A stretch of DNA of 34,402 nt from Verrucomicrobiota bacterium (lineage in GTDB: Bacteria > Verrucomicrobiota > Verrucomicrobiia > Chthoniobacterales > UBA10450): the NCBI GenBank assembly GCA_003219465.1, contig QHOX01000168.1, positions 6,766 to 41,167 on the forward strand, in the 5' to 3' direction. Position 1 is the stretch's first letter; the number at the start of each line of letters is the position of its first letter. Shown one piece after another: positions 14,559 to 22,875 of the stretch. A program made the translations under genes and the position numbers. The notes beneath the pieces are model-generated. The model was given only the letters and a program-made list of their open reading frames with translations. It was not told the DNA's origin and did not search any database.

Positions 14559-16654
14559 GCCGTCTGGTGATTGAGAGGCAACATCACTCGGAAAGTCGTG
14601 CCGACAGCGGGCTCGCTATCGACTGTAATTCGCCCCCGATGCGCTTCGACAATCATCTTGGATTGAAACATCCCTATGCCCAGTCCTTTCTTCTTTGTAC
14701 TGTGAAAGGGACGGAAAAGTGACGACTTCAGGAACGCCTGGCTCATTCCGCACCCATTGTCGCTGATCGAAACGACCGCCCAGTTATCGTTTTGCGTGGT
14801 CTCAATTCTAATCTCCCCTTTGGGGCCGACAGCGTCGCGGGCATTCAGAAGCAAATTGATGATTACACTGCCGAATTGATCGCGATCGAGCCTCAGCTTT
14901 GGCTGCAGAACAAGCTGTTTCGTCACCTTTATATTCGCTGTGCCATTTAAGGCCTTGAGCGCGTCATCAACGACCGAATTAACGTCCACTTCGGCGAGAT
15001 TGAGCTCGAACTGCCTTAAAGCAGTCAGGCGATTGATGACTGCATTAATGCGATCTGCCGTTTCTCCCATCCCGCGCAAAACGTCTTGTCGGAAAAGCGG
15101 ATCATCAAAATGGACGGGTAGATTTTGAAGCGTTAGACTCAGCGTCGAGGCGGCGTTTTTTAGGTCGTGTACGAAGAACGCAGACATCGCCTGAAACGCT
15201 TCCAGTTGTCTTCCCCGCGCGATCTCATCTGTGAGCCGAAGGTTCAGCAGACCGACAGCAATCTGGTCGCCCATGCACTTCAGCAGATCCAACTCTTCAA
15301 TCGTGTAGGGCGTGCCGCCGACGCGATCTGCCACGATGAGAACCCCCATACAGTGATTCCCAGCGCATAACGGCACACAAACCGGGTTCCCTCCCGTGCG
15401 AAACTGACTGAAACTGATTTGTCTCAGGGCCTCGGCATAATCGCCTTTGGCCTTTTCCAAATCAAAAGGCTTGGTAAACATGCGAATGCCCGCGAAATTT
15501 TGGTCCAGCTTTGGAAGCATGTCGGTGGCCTCTCGTTCTGATCTGCAGGTGGATGCTGCAAACGTCAGATGGTCTTGTTCATCAAGCAGCCAGATTGAAA
15601 CCGAAAGAACGTTGAACGTCTCAGAGATCAATTTCGGCGCTGCCGCGCATAGCCCGGACTGATCGAATACATTGGACATGGATTGCGTCACCCGCGTCCA
15701 TATCTGCCGGAAATCATACTGCGGTCTTTTAAAATGGCGGCTGACAATGCGATGGATCTTTTGGCGGATTCGATTCGAGAGCAACAGCATGGCCAGCAAT
15801 GCAAAGGCCATGAGCACGACCAGCGCTTGGAACTGGAACGCGCCCGCTTTCCCGGTTCGCGCTACCACCTGAGCAAGAACACCTACGACGAAAAGATACG
15901 CTCCAGCCAAAACAAATGTCAGCGATGTGCGTAAGACAGCATGGGAGGGATAAACATCGATTTCGCCAAAACCGCTTCGAACAAAAGCTATCACAATCAA
16001 TGCGTATCCGATCAGAAGCGCAACCGTGTCCACATCACTCAGGACCAGGACGTCCGCGGAAAAAAGCAGGGCCTGACTGAGAGTATAAATTCTGGCTCCG
16101 AACACAATGCCCAAGCCAATAACGAGAAATTTGATTCTCCATTGCATTGTGCCGACTGCTGATCGAAAAGTTTTTTCCAGGTTCATCAGAATCACGACCG
16201 CGGCAACGAGCTGAAACCCATAGAGTATTTTGGCCGCTGCATTGGAACGGACCCACCAGTCTGCGCCTGACTCCGTGTACGGAGAAGCAGGCACCAGTTG
16301 GTCCCGGAAAACCAGGGACATCCCAATTGGAATTACGAGCGCCGCGAGGACAAGAAACCAAGCCCTCGCTGGTAACGGGCGAGCGCTCCCCCGCGAATAC
16401 GTAAGGCTAAAGCAAACCCAGACGCCTGGCACGAATGATTTCGTTACAAGGGTGAGCGTTCCCCAAAACGCCGCGCTTTCGGGATTCACCGCCTCGCGGC
16501 ATATCGCGCCGAATAAACTTTCCAACCCGAAAACCAACATGCCAACCGAGAAACACCAGGTCGCAAGTGAGCGCCGCTTCCCCCACGGAGCGGCCGCGGC
16601 GAAAGCAAAACTGAAGGTCGCGGCGGCCAAAGCTAAAATCGTGTTAAGATTCAC
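14555..16654 (-). CDS. prsK: PEP-CTERM system histidine kinase PrsK
   Basis: Sensor kinase of 699 residues, partner of PrsR. The N-terminal third is a membrane sensor with about eight hydrophobic segments. A GAF-like domain follows (roughly 330-470, including VCVPLCAGNHCMGVLIVADR). The phosphoacceptor is His496 in AFFVHDLKNAAS. The ATPase has the N box NLLLNARDAV, the G1 box SDNGCGM and the G2 region KKGLGIGMFQSKMIVEAHRG. The order membrane-GAF-HisKA-HATPase and the length fit PrsK. The start is a GTG at 16654 with AGGAG seven bases upstream, one of the best ribosome-binding sites in the window. The 294-bp gap upstream (16655-16948) separates it from the exosortase gene and probably contains the promoter of the prsK-prsR-prsT operon, though I found no confident boxes. 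The signal sensed is unknown. Confidence 0.92.
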   Translation of the reverse strand: MNLNTILALAAATFSFAFAAAAPWGKRRSLATWCFSVGMLVFGLESLFGAICREAVNPESAAFWGTLTLVTKSFVPGVWVCFSLTYSRGSARPLPARAWFLVLAALVIPIGMSLVFRDQLVPASPYTESGADWWVRSNAAAKILYGFQLVAAVVILMNLEKTFRSAVGTMQWRIKFLVIGLGIVFGARIYTLSQALLFSADVLVLSDVDTVALLIGYALIVIAFVRSGFGEIDVYPSHAVLRTSLTFVLAGAYLFVVGVLAQVVARTGKAGAFQFQALVVLMAFALLAMLLLSNRIRQKIHRIVSRHFKRPQYDFRQIWTRVTQSMSNVFDQSGLCAAAPKLISETFNVLSVSIWLLDEQDHLTFAASTCRSEREATDMLPKLDQNFAGIRMFTKPFDLEKAKGDYAEALRQISFSQFRTGGNPVCVPLCAGNHCMGVLIVADRVGGTPYTIEELDLLKCMGDQIAVGLLNLRLTDEIARGRQLEAFQAMSAFFVHDLKNAASTLSLTLQNLPVHFDDPLFRQDVLRGMGETADRINAVINRLTALRQFELNLAEVDVNSVVDDALKALNGTANIKVTKQLVLQPKLRLDRDQFGSVIINLLLNARDAVGPKGEIRIETTQNDNWAVVSISDNGCGMSQAFLKSSLFRPFHSTKKKGLGIGMFQSKMIVEAHRGRITVDSEPAVGTTFRVMLPLNHQTA

Positions 16655-16948
16655 TACTTGCTCCTAGCCGACATAATAAATCCCGTTGCAGACCCAGCGA
16701 GGTGACGAGGCTGCAACCGATAAGGAATTCGAAATCTGATCCATCAGTAAGAAAGACACTCTCCAAGCGCGAGCCGCGGCGACACCCAAACTAAGGCCTG
16801 CCTGTCAACACACTGGAGGGCTGGTCCTCTCAAGGCTCTATACGGCAAAACACGAGCAAAGTTTCCCCAAAGGTGCAAAGAGAGGAAAGAGAGCCTCGAA
16901 GCAAAGAAGGCTCACCATGGACGAGTTGCAGATTTCTGAGGTTCAGCG

Positions 16949-17905
16949 CTATTTCGATTGCGGCGCCCGTGCGTCTCCCTTACGCAGCAACCACAACACA
17001 AGAAAAAATGGAATCAGCGAAAGCACAAAGAACAGCGGACCACCGCGTCGATGGATTACACTGTTAATCATCTGCGGGCCTAGCTTCACGCAAAGAAGGC
17101 CGATCACCAGAATGCGAAATCCGTTGCGTAGAATGGCGAGCGGAATGACGAAGGCGACCAGCGCAAGACGTCGCCATGGCGTCCTCAAAAATAAGTTCGC
17201 GGCAAGGATGCTGGTGATGAAAAGCACCCAGCTTGAGCGGATCCCGCTGCATGCCTGTGCAACTTCGATCGTGATGTTTGGGAGTTGAAAAACAAGGCCT
17301 CCCCGCAGAAACGGCGTGCCGCTAAGGTGAAAGAGGAGATCGGCTACTTCGGCCGAGGCATATTTGGATGCCGTTTCGAGGGCGTCCGCCATTGCGTCCG
17401 GCATAGGCACCATGAAGATAAGAAAGCCTAGTGGAAAAGCGGCTGCTCGAATCCATTGGCGACCGAGAAAGAAGAATCCTCCCGCCGCAAGGCAACAAAG
17501 AAAAGAGAAGGTCAACAGCGCAAGGTAATCATTATCGCCCGCAGTTCGCTTGGCGAAATGCAACCAGTAACCAGCGATGAGAACGCCGAGACCGGCAGCC
17601 AGCACGATGATTGTCAGCAAGACGTCTACAGCATAATTCTTCGGTAATTGATCACGCCGGGAATAGAGCAGGTAGGCTGAAACGAACGGAACCAGCAGAA
17701 TGTATGAGAAGAGCTGGCTCGAGGCTGCGTAATTTACCAGTGCCAGAAGGGGGTGGGCGAAAAGTGTTACCAGCGCAATCGCAAAACACACGCCGCTCCA
17801 AAGCCGCCACGTATTTCGGTGAACCGGCGAGGCAGGTCCCGGGAGCTTCTCTTTTTGCACGGGGATAATGTCGCGGGCGAGAGCTTCGTTTCGTGTCGTA
17901 GGCAT
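16949..17905 (-). CDS. Exosortase (archaeosortase/exosortase family transpeptidase)
   Basis: Polytopic inner-membrane protein of 318 residues, about eight membrane segments. It carries the three conserved catalytic positions of the family: Cys219 in EVAQACSGIRSS, Arg264 in LRNGFRI and His285 in NSVIHRRGGPLFF. Exosortases cleave PEP-CTERM-like tails and probably transfer the protein to a cell-surface acceptor. The expected local substrates are the VPDGG proteins at 2792-3391 and 8695-9342. The start was taken at the ATG 17905; a longer frame begins at a TTG (18031) inside the upstream beta-barrel gene, and its extra residues are not membrane-like. It follows the beta-barrel gene by about 95 bp in the same orientation. 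I cannot assign a numbered exosortase subtype from sequence alone. Confidence 0.92.
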   Translation of the reverse strand: MPTTRNEALARDIIPVQKEKLPGPASPVHRNTWRLWSGVCFAIALVTLFAHPLLALVNYAASSQLFSYILLVPFVSAYLLYSRRDQLPKNYAVDVLLTIIVLAAGLGVLIAGYWLHFAKRTAGDNDYLALLTFSFLCCLAAGGFFFLGRQWIRAAAFPLGFLIFMVPMPDAMADALETASKYASAEVADLLFHLSGTPFLRGGLVFQLPNITIEVAQACSGIRSSWVLFITSILAANLFLRTPWRRLALVAFVIPLAILRNGFRILVIGLLCVKLGPQMINSVIHRRGGPLFFVLSLIPFFLVLWLLRKGDARAPQSK

Positions 17906-18000
17906 TTCCAAGGGGCTTTCCGAGGCGGCGGCGGAAAACAGTGCAGATCCTTGTGCGGGAGATCCCGCCGCCCTTGGGGAGCTACTACGTTTCTGGATTC

Positions 18001-19251
18001 TCAGAACGTGTAAGTCACTCCGCCGGAGCAACGATTGCGCGAGTAACCCGGTATCGATCCTAGCGAACCCAGCGTAGTATGGCTGTAGTCAAGATTTAGT
18101 GTGAAATGCTTATTGATCGTATAACGGAGGCCGAGGGTAAGATCGAAAGAATCCTGGGTCCCTGTCGAGCCGGTTCCACCTGTATTTTCATCGTGATGAT
18201 AATAAACACCGGTGGTCGAGGTGATCCGGGACGTCAGATCGTAGGTGAGAGTCAGGCCGGTTCGCCAGGTCTTGGTACTCGTCACGCCTGCTGCGGTGGG
18301 GTTTTCGAATCCATAGCTGCTCGTCCAGCTCAGTGAGTGGTTGCTGCTCACGTAATCAACCGCACTTTCAAAGTACGGACTAGCCGTACTCCCTTCGTTT
18401 TCTTGAGAGCGAAATGATTCGCCGGCGCGCGCGTGAACGATTAGGTGCTCGGTTAGATTATGATTGATACCGGCGAGGATGAAATGACTGGTGGAATCGA
18501 GAGGCGCGGTATCGTAAGTGATTGTCTCAAAGCGGTATTCTCCAATCAGTTTAGTGCGGCCCGTCAGGCTAAATTGAAACTCCTCGCTAAAGGTGTTGTT
18601 GATCTGGTCTTGAGAATTTCCGATCGACGCCTGAGGGTAGATAACGCGGTAGAACGTGTAGCTTGTTATCATGGAAAATCGCGTGGACCAGTGATAAGTC
18701 AGCGAAAAAATATCGGTCGTGTAGAAGTGATCGGAAATTACGTTCTCCGGCCCCACATTCGACCTGAAGTTCGGCTGCGACTGGTAAGCAGCGAAGACAC
18801 TGGTGTAAAACGAAAGCCGTGTAGAGAAGTTGTGCGTCAGCGACATGGTAACATTCCCGTCCACGTCGTTCCGGCTAACATTGAAGTACTGGTCAAAGCG
18901 TCCGATACCAAGCAAATAAAACTGCGTCGCCTGTGCGGGTCGATTATAAGTGAGCACAACGTTTTCTCCGAGGAAAAATGAGCCTTTGCCGCTGGGAGTC
19001 AGGGTAGCGTTGTCGTCGTAGCCCATGTCCACGCCCGCCGTCATCCGAATCGGAATAGCCGGCAGCCAGCTGACACCGGCCCCTTCGAACGGCGAAGTCA
19101 GCGCCTCTTGACCCATCGCCTGGAGGGGAGCCATCAAACAAGCAGCGAATAGAACCGCGAGAGCGAGTGAATCAACGCGTTGAGGGAGCTGGTGAATTCG
19201 ACATGGCAAAATCATGTTTGCAAGTCGCGCCCTGCCGGCACGCCAACTCAA
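18001..19251 (-). CDS. Outer-membrane beta-barrel protein of the EPS/exosortase locus
   Basis: Protein of 416 residues with a signal peptide (hydrophobic LALAVLFAACLMAPLQAMGQ) and many alternating aromatic/hydrophobic strands, such as FYLLGIGRFDQYFNVS and LTYHWSTRFSMITSYTFYRV. It ends in Phe (GGVTYTF), the classic signature of outer-membrane beta-barrels recognised by the Bam complex. Proteins of this kind lie in exosortase-linked EPS loci (EpsL/PEP-CTERM-associated barrel families) and are thought to help EPS cross or anchor to the outer membrane. The start ATG overlaps the stop of the export gene as ATGA, so the two are translationally coupled. An internal ATG at 19215 would give a more typical signal peptide. 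Specific function is not proven. Confidence 0.82.
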   Translation of the reverse strand: MSWRAGRARLANMILPCRIHQLPQRVDSLALAVLFAACLMAPLQAMGQEALTSPFEGAGVSWLPAIPIRMTAGVDMGYDDNATLTPSGKGSFFLGENVVLTYNRPAQATQFYLLGIGRFDQYFNVSRNDVDGNVTMSLTHNFSTRLSFYTSVFAAYQSQPNFRSNVGPENVISDHFYTTDIFSLTYHWSTRFSMITSYTFYRVIYPQASIGNSQDQINNTFSEEFQFSLTGRTKLIGEYRFETITYDTAPLDSTSHFILAGINHNLTEHLIVHARAGESFRSQENEGSTASPYFESAVDYVSSNHSLSWTSSYGFENPTAAGVTSTKTWRTGLTLTYDLTSRITSTTGVYYHHDENTGGTGSTGTQDSFDLTLGLRYTINKHFTLNLDYSHTTLGSLGSIPGYSRNRCSGGVTYTF

Positions 19252-19919
19252 AACAAGCTGCGCGCGATGTAGATCACGTCCCCATCCTGGACATATTCTG
19301 GTCTTACTGGCTGACCGTGAATGGCCGGCCGAAGGTTGATGCTCTCAGTGAGCTGTGCCCCATTGACGATGCGAGTCAGATGTATGTTGCTCGGGCTCCC
19401 GTAGTCACTCACTCCGCCTGCTTCCATAATCGCCTGGTATACAGTCGTCGGGCGATCAAAAGAGTACGTGCCCGGTTTATTGGCAAATCCGGACACGGTC
19501 ACGGTTGCCGTGCTGTTCTCCAACGTGACCAGCACTTCGCTATTATCTAGTTTACCTTCGTAGCGGCTGACGAGCTCATGTTGAAAATCGATTGGCCTCT
19601 TGCCGGCCGCCGTGACTTCGCCGATAAGCGGCAGACTCACCTTACCATCCCTGCGAATTTTCTGTGTTTGGTCCGGGACCGTCTCGTCGGCATAGGCAAC
19701 CTTGATCGCATCTCCGGGAGAAAGTCTCACCGTTGTCTTGGGACCTGGCGGATTTGGCAGAGGCGATAGCGGGCTCTGGCAGCCGCCGCACGCTAGCGCG
19801 GCAGAAACCACAAAAGCGCAAACGCCGAAAACGACTTGCAAACCGCGAATGTTTTGACAAACCGGCTCAGCACGTGGCAATCCTCGATGTTCGCGTGCAT
19901 ATTTTCTGCTCTGGGTCAT
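19248..19919 (-). CDS. Polysaccharide export protein, Wza/GumB-like
   Basis: Periplasmic or outer-membrane export protein of 223 residues. After a hydrophobic signal (LQVVFGVCAFVVSAALACGG) comes the Poly_export domain (VRLSPGDAIKVAYADETVP through KVSLPLIGEVTAAGK). Then one SLBB-type domain follows (VTVSGFANKPGTYSFDRPTT and AIMEAGGVSD). These are the hallmark segments of Wza/GumB/EpsA-type proteins that form the EPS channel. The likely lipid anchor Cys lies in the ALACGGC stretch, though the lipobox is imperfect. The start was chosen at ATG 19919; the frame continues upstream to 20036 without a better start. It has one SLBB domain, so it is smaller than enteric Wza. It is directly upstream of, and overlaps, the beta-barrel gene. 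Confidence 0.88.
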   Translation of the reverse strand: MTQSRKYAREHRGLPRAEPVCQNIRGLQVVFGVCAFVVSAALACGGCQSPLSPLPNPPGPKTTVRLSPGDAIKVAYADETVPDQTQKIRRDGKVSLPLIGEVTAAGKRPIDFQHELVSRYEGKLDNSEVLVTLENSTATVTVSGFANKPGTYSFDRPTTVYQAIMEAGGVSDYGSPSNIHLTRIVNGAQLTESINLRPAIHGQPVRPEYVQDGDVIYIARSLF

Positions 19920-20114
19920 GCGGGCTTGTGTACTCGAAGCAATTGCTGGCAGGCAAGACAAATGCGTTGAAATTATTGCAGCGGTGCGGTCGAGGCGGCA
20001 TAAAAAACAATCCGCCCCAGGTGGTGGCGAGAACAAAAATCCGGAGCCGCTTCACGCGCGAGCGCGTTATTTCAAAGCTTCTGTGAAGGCGGGCGCGTCA
20101 CATGCAGAACCCGT

Positions 20115-20133
20115 CGCAGCCGACACGGCTGCG
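20115..20133. repeat. Short REP-like hairpin between the beta-helix and export genes
   Basis: A perfect 7-bp stem, CGCAGCC and GGCTGCG, with a 5-base loop, lies just beyond the stop of the beta-helix gene. On the minus strand it is preceded by GTAAC and has no T-run, so it looks more like a REP element than a terminator. It may still weaken readthrough or protect mRNA ends. Confidence 0.45.
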
Positions 20134-20140
20134 GTTACAG

Positions 20141-22096
20141 TCAATTGCTGACGGAGATCATCGTTGTCGAGCAAGCGCCGTGGTAGCCAGGCGGCAAGCT
20201 CTGCGACCTGATCTTTTGCCCTGGCGGCCCATTCGTGATTACGTTCGTTGTGAATCCCGCGCTCCGCCACATGCTCTGCGCGTTCAGAATTTTCGCGCCG
20301 ACAAAGTTCGGAGCGGTTCCTAGACAGGGGGTCGGGGTAGCCGTGGGAGAAGGAGTGGCTGTGGGCGTTGGAGTTGGCGTAGCCGTTGCCGTCGGCGTCG
20401 CAGTAGGCGTTGGCGTTGGGGTGGATGTCGGAGCGGGCGTTGGAGTTGGCGTCTGTGATGGAGGAGGATCGCCGCTTACCAATGGGTGCGGGTAAGTGAA
20501 TTCGCCGCGATAATCCAGTCCGTTAATCGATGCCGCGTAAGCTGTTTGAACACTTTGTGGCGCGCTGTCTGGAGGAAAACCAAGCCCCAGGTTAAAGAAA
20601 TCTCGGTTCAACAGTTCGGTGGTAGTCCCGCCGTCGCTGAATCCCAGGCTGTGCCCCGTGGGCGCGTGCATATTGTTCCACGCGTAGCATGGCTCAAGCT
20701 GTTGATTAGGCCACTGGTGGAGACAGGCAGTGGCACAAGTTAAATCGCCCTTGCCGCGGCCTGGTTGGTCTACGGCGACCAGGACTCGATAAATTTGATA
20801 AGTGTCTCCTGTGTTGAACACCAGCGGCGCGCCGCGATCGCCGCTGCTATAGTAGAAATACGTGATAGCAGTGCCTGTATTGGAAATGATGTAAGAACCG
20901 TGATTAAAACAGGCCGCGTTAGGAGTGGTGTTAGTGACGCTGTATCCCGCCCACTGATTAGGGGTCCAGTTCTTCGATGAATCAGACACGGTTGCTGTAT
21001 TGGTCCCAATACTGCCGCCGGTAGCTGTCCCAGACTCGTAGAGGCCGTCCGGATCGTTCGCGTCCCACGGGTTGTTTCCGTTAGCTATTCCCCAGAACGT
21101 CAGGTCGTCACCGATGGCGCCGTCTAAGCGGTAATCGTCCATAACGGCGAGGTAATCGTTGCCGTTCTCGGTTCCGGTCCAAGTGTTATCATGCCACAGA
21201 TCAGAACCGCTGCGCAGCAACGTGCCGCTGTGGGCAATGGTCCAGTTGAACGTGTTATCGTAAACTTCTCTGGCGCGCATGCCACGCTGCGGCCCGCCCT
21301 CGGTGCCATGCGAATTTGGCGAAGCGTTCTGGAAATAATTGTGTCGCGCGACATAACGGCCACCGTTCTTCACATCGATGTTGCCGCTGGTTTGCACCGT
21401 GCCCGAGCCACGGATGGTATTGTCCTCAATGAACCAGAACTTTTCCGTGCCGTAGTAAGGGAACTCGGCCCAGGATCCATTCCCTGTGTCATAATTATCG
21501 TTACCCCAGGCATCGTGCCAGACCAGGAAAGAGAGAGCCGCAGCCAAACAATCAAACACGTTGTGATCCGCCACGCCATAAATCCAGCCGAGCGCCCAGA
21601 CGTAATAACCTTGGTAAAGCGACGAAAAATGGCAATTATCAATTCGGATCGCTGTGTTTGGGGTTGCGCCGCCGCTTTGCACTTGCACCGCCCAAGGCCC
21701 ATACGTATTACGCGCCCCGGCAGCAAATGTGACTCCGGTTAGCCTGAATGCCTTGTTCGCCGCAACCGTGGCTTTGATTATACCGGAGCTGGGCCCGCTG
21801 ATCTGCGGGTTATTATCGAGGATAACCGTAGCATCGTTCACGGTCGGACTGGCTGTGCCCGCGCCGGTGATCGTCGTCTGCCCTTGTATCGTCACGCCCT
21901 TGGTAACGTTGAGCACAGTTCCCCAGCTAAATGTACCTGCAGGCAGCATTATCGTGTCGCCATCCTGCGCGGAGTTATCATTAATGGCCTGGATGTTCGC
22001 AGTCGTGCCATCTGAATACCAAACCGTCGCCTCGCAATGCGAAGCGAAACAAACGCCCAAAAATAGGGCGACCAAAAGTTGGGGGGTCCTTTTCAT
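20141..22096 (-). CDS. Secreted right-handed beta-helix protein with Thr-Pro linker and PASTA-like tail
   Basis: Exported protein of 651 residues. It has a signal peptide (KRTPQLLVALFLGVCFASHCEA). A long pectate-lyase-like beta-helix region follows, with recurring strand-turn units such as TAIRIDNCHFSSLYQGYYVW, HNVFDCLAAALSF and DNTIRGSGTV. A Thr-Pro repeat linker (about residues 545-590) comes next. The C-terminal domain resembles a PASTA fold: APNFVGAKILNAQSMWRSAGF, then GPPGQKIRSQSLPPG and CSTTMISVSN. Beta-helix proteins at EPS loci are often polysaccharide lyases, hydrolases or epimerases that trim the polymer; no catalytic triad can be assigned here. There is no VPDGG tail. The gene sits between the dehydrogenase and export genes, in the same orientation, and may have its own promoter at 22105-22133. 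Confidence 0.78.
   Translation of the reverse strand: MKRTPQLLVALFLGVCFASHCEATVWYSDGTTANIQAINDNSAQDGDTIMLPAGTFSWGTVLNVTKGVTIQGQTTITGAGTASPTVNDATVILDNNPQISGPSSGIIKATVAANKAFRLTGVTFAAGARNTYGPWAVQVQSGGATPNTAIRIDNCHFSSLYQGYYVWALGWIYGVADHNVFDCLAAALSFLVWHDAWGNDNYDTGNGSWAEFPYYGTEKFWFIEDNTIRGSGTVQTSGNIDVKNGGRYVARHNYFQNASPNSHGTEGGPQRGMRAREVYDNTFNWTIAHSGTLLRSGSDLWHDNTWTGTENGNDYLAVMDDYRLDGAIGDDLTFWGIANGNNPWDANDPDGLYESGTATGGSIGTNTATVSDSSKNWTPNQWAGYSVTNTTPNAACFNHGSYIISNTGTAITYFYYSSGDRGAPLVFNTGDTYQIYRVLVAVDQPGRGKGDLTCATACLHQWPNQQLEPCYAWNNMHAPTGHSLGFSDGGTTTELLNRDFFNLGLGFPPDSAPQSVQTAYAASINGLDYRGEFTYPHPLVSGDPPPSQTPTPTPAPTSTPTPTPTATPTATATPTPTPTATPSPTATPTPCLGTAPNFVGAKILNAQSMWRSAGFTTNVITNGPPGQKIRSQSLPPGYHGACSTTMISVSN
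20331..20454. repeat. Hexamer-based coding repeat for the Thr-Pro linker
   Basis: A run of degenerate GGCGTT/GGAGTT-type hexamers (plus strand) encodes alternating Thr, Pro and Ala. Being a multiple of three, changes in copy number would alter linker length without breaking the frame. Confidence 0.7.
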
Positions 22097-22104
22097 AAGG
22101 ACCG

Positions 22105-22133
22105 CTTGTATTAGGATGAAAAGGACGTGTCAA
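22105..22133 (-). promoter_or_regulatory. Possible sigma-70 promoter of the beta-helix gene
   Basis: The minus strand has a perfect TTGACA (22128-22133), a 17-base spacer, and TACAAG (22105-22110), matching four of six bases of the -10 consensus. The expected transcript start falls within a few bases of the ATG at 22096, so the mRNA would be almost leaderless. This agrees with the lack of a Shine-Dalgarno sequence. Confidence 0.4.
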
Positions 22134-22363
22134 CACTTTTCTTAGGTCTTTTGCCTTAGGTATTTATGGCGAATAAGTGGGAAGTTCTTAGGAGAGGCGC
22201 TGTGAAGAACTGTGTAAAACCTTGTTGCTAGCGTAGCCGGCGGCGCAAAAGCGAAATCTATTTTTGGCATCCAGTGCAGGACTCTCATGACCAGCTACAT
22301 GTACGGTATGCCTAACGCACAAACCCCTCGTCCGCTGCACGAGCGGAGGCGAGGCGCGCCAGA

Positions 22364-22869
22364 TCAGAGCGGGTATTTTTCCCGTGTTCCTGGACCGGAA
22401 GTAAGCATAAACTTATCAGCGTTTGCCCGTTCAGCCTCAGTTGCGTCGATGTTCAACCCCATTTCATTCGCCAAAGCGTCATCCAGCCACCATTCCTCCG
22501 GAGGATTTGGCATCGAAATCTCACCAGAACCATGGATCAAAGCCCACCCGCTAAATCGACGTAATGCGGCCGAGTGCACCGAACCGCCAGAGCGCACCAT
22601 CACTGTGCGCCCTTGCGGCGGCGCGACTTGCGATGTAGGGACGAAGCGACCGCTCATTTCACCGCTCTCCGAAGCATGTCCCCCGAGAACCAAAGGCCAG
22701 ACAATAATGATCGCCGAGAATGCGGGTAGTTTTTCCCAACGATCTCCTGGAAGTCCAGCGCAAACCAAGCGTAGAGAAGGAGCCAACCAGCCAGATTGTG
22801 AAACTGGTGTGAGACCGAATGGTGAATATGGGGGAAAACGGCGCCTCGTGCTAGCCTCGCTTCTCTCAT
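22364..22869 (-). pseudogene. Unrecognised small gene, possibly frameshifted
   Basis: An ATG at 22869 lies 6 bp after the stop of the dehydrogenase gene and reads 71 residues (VSHQFHNLAGWLLLYAWFAL) to a stop at 22654. A second frame, open across the same region to 22364, gives FSAIIIVWPLVLGGHASESG, an apparent membrane helix. It then gives a plausible soluble C-terminus (SMPNPPEEWWLDDALANEMG), for which an ATG at 22657 is also available. The two halves would join into one protein of about 165 residues if a single-base shift occurred around 22740-22780. I do not recognise either half. It may be a real frameshifted gene, two small genes, or an assembly error; its position in the operon suggests a small membrane-associated EPS accessory protein. 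Confidence 0.35.
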
Positions 22870-22875
22870 GAGCGC

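Noticed and set aside
20331-20454. CRISPR-like repeat array
   Set aside because: The units are hexamer-based, without spacers, and encode the Thr-Pro linker.
22287-22871. 194-codon plus-strand frame
   Set aside because: It is antisense to the minus-strand frames and has no recognisable features.
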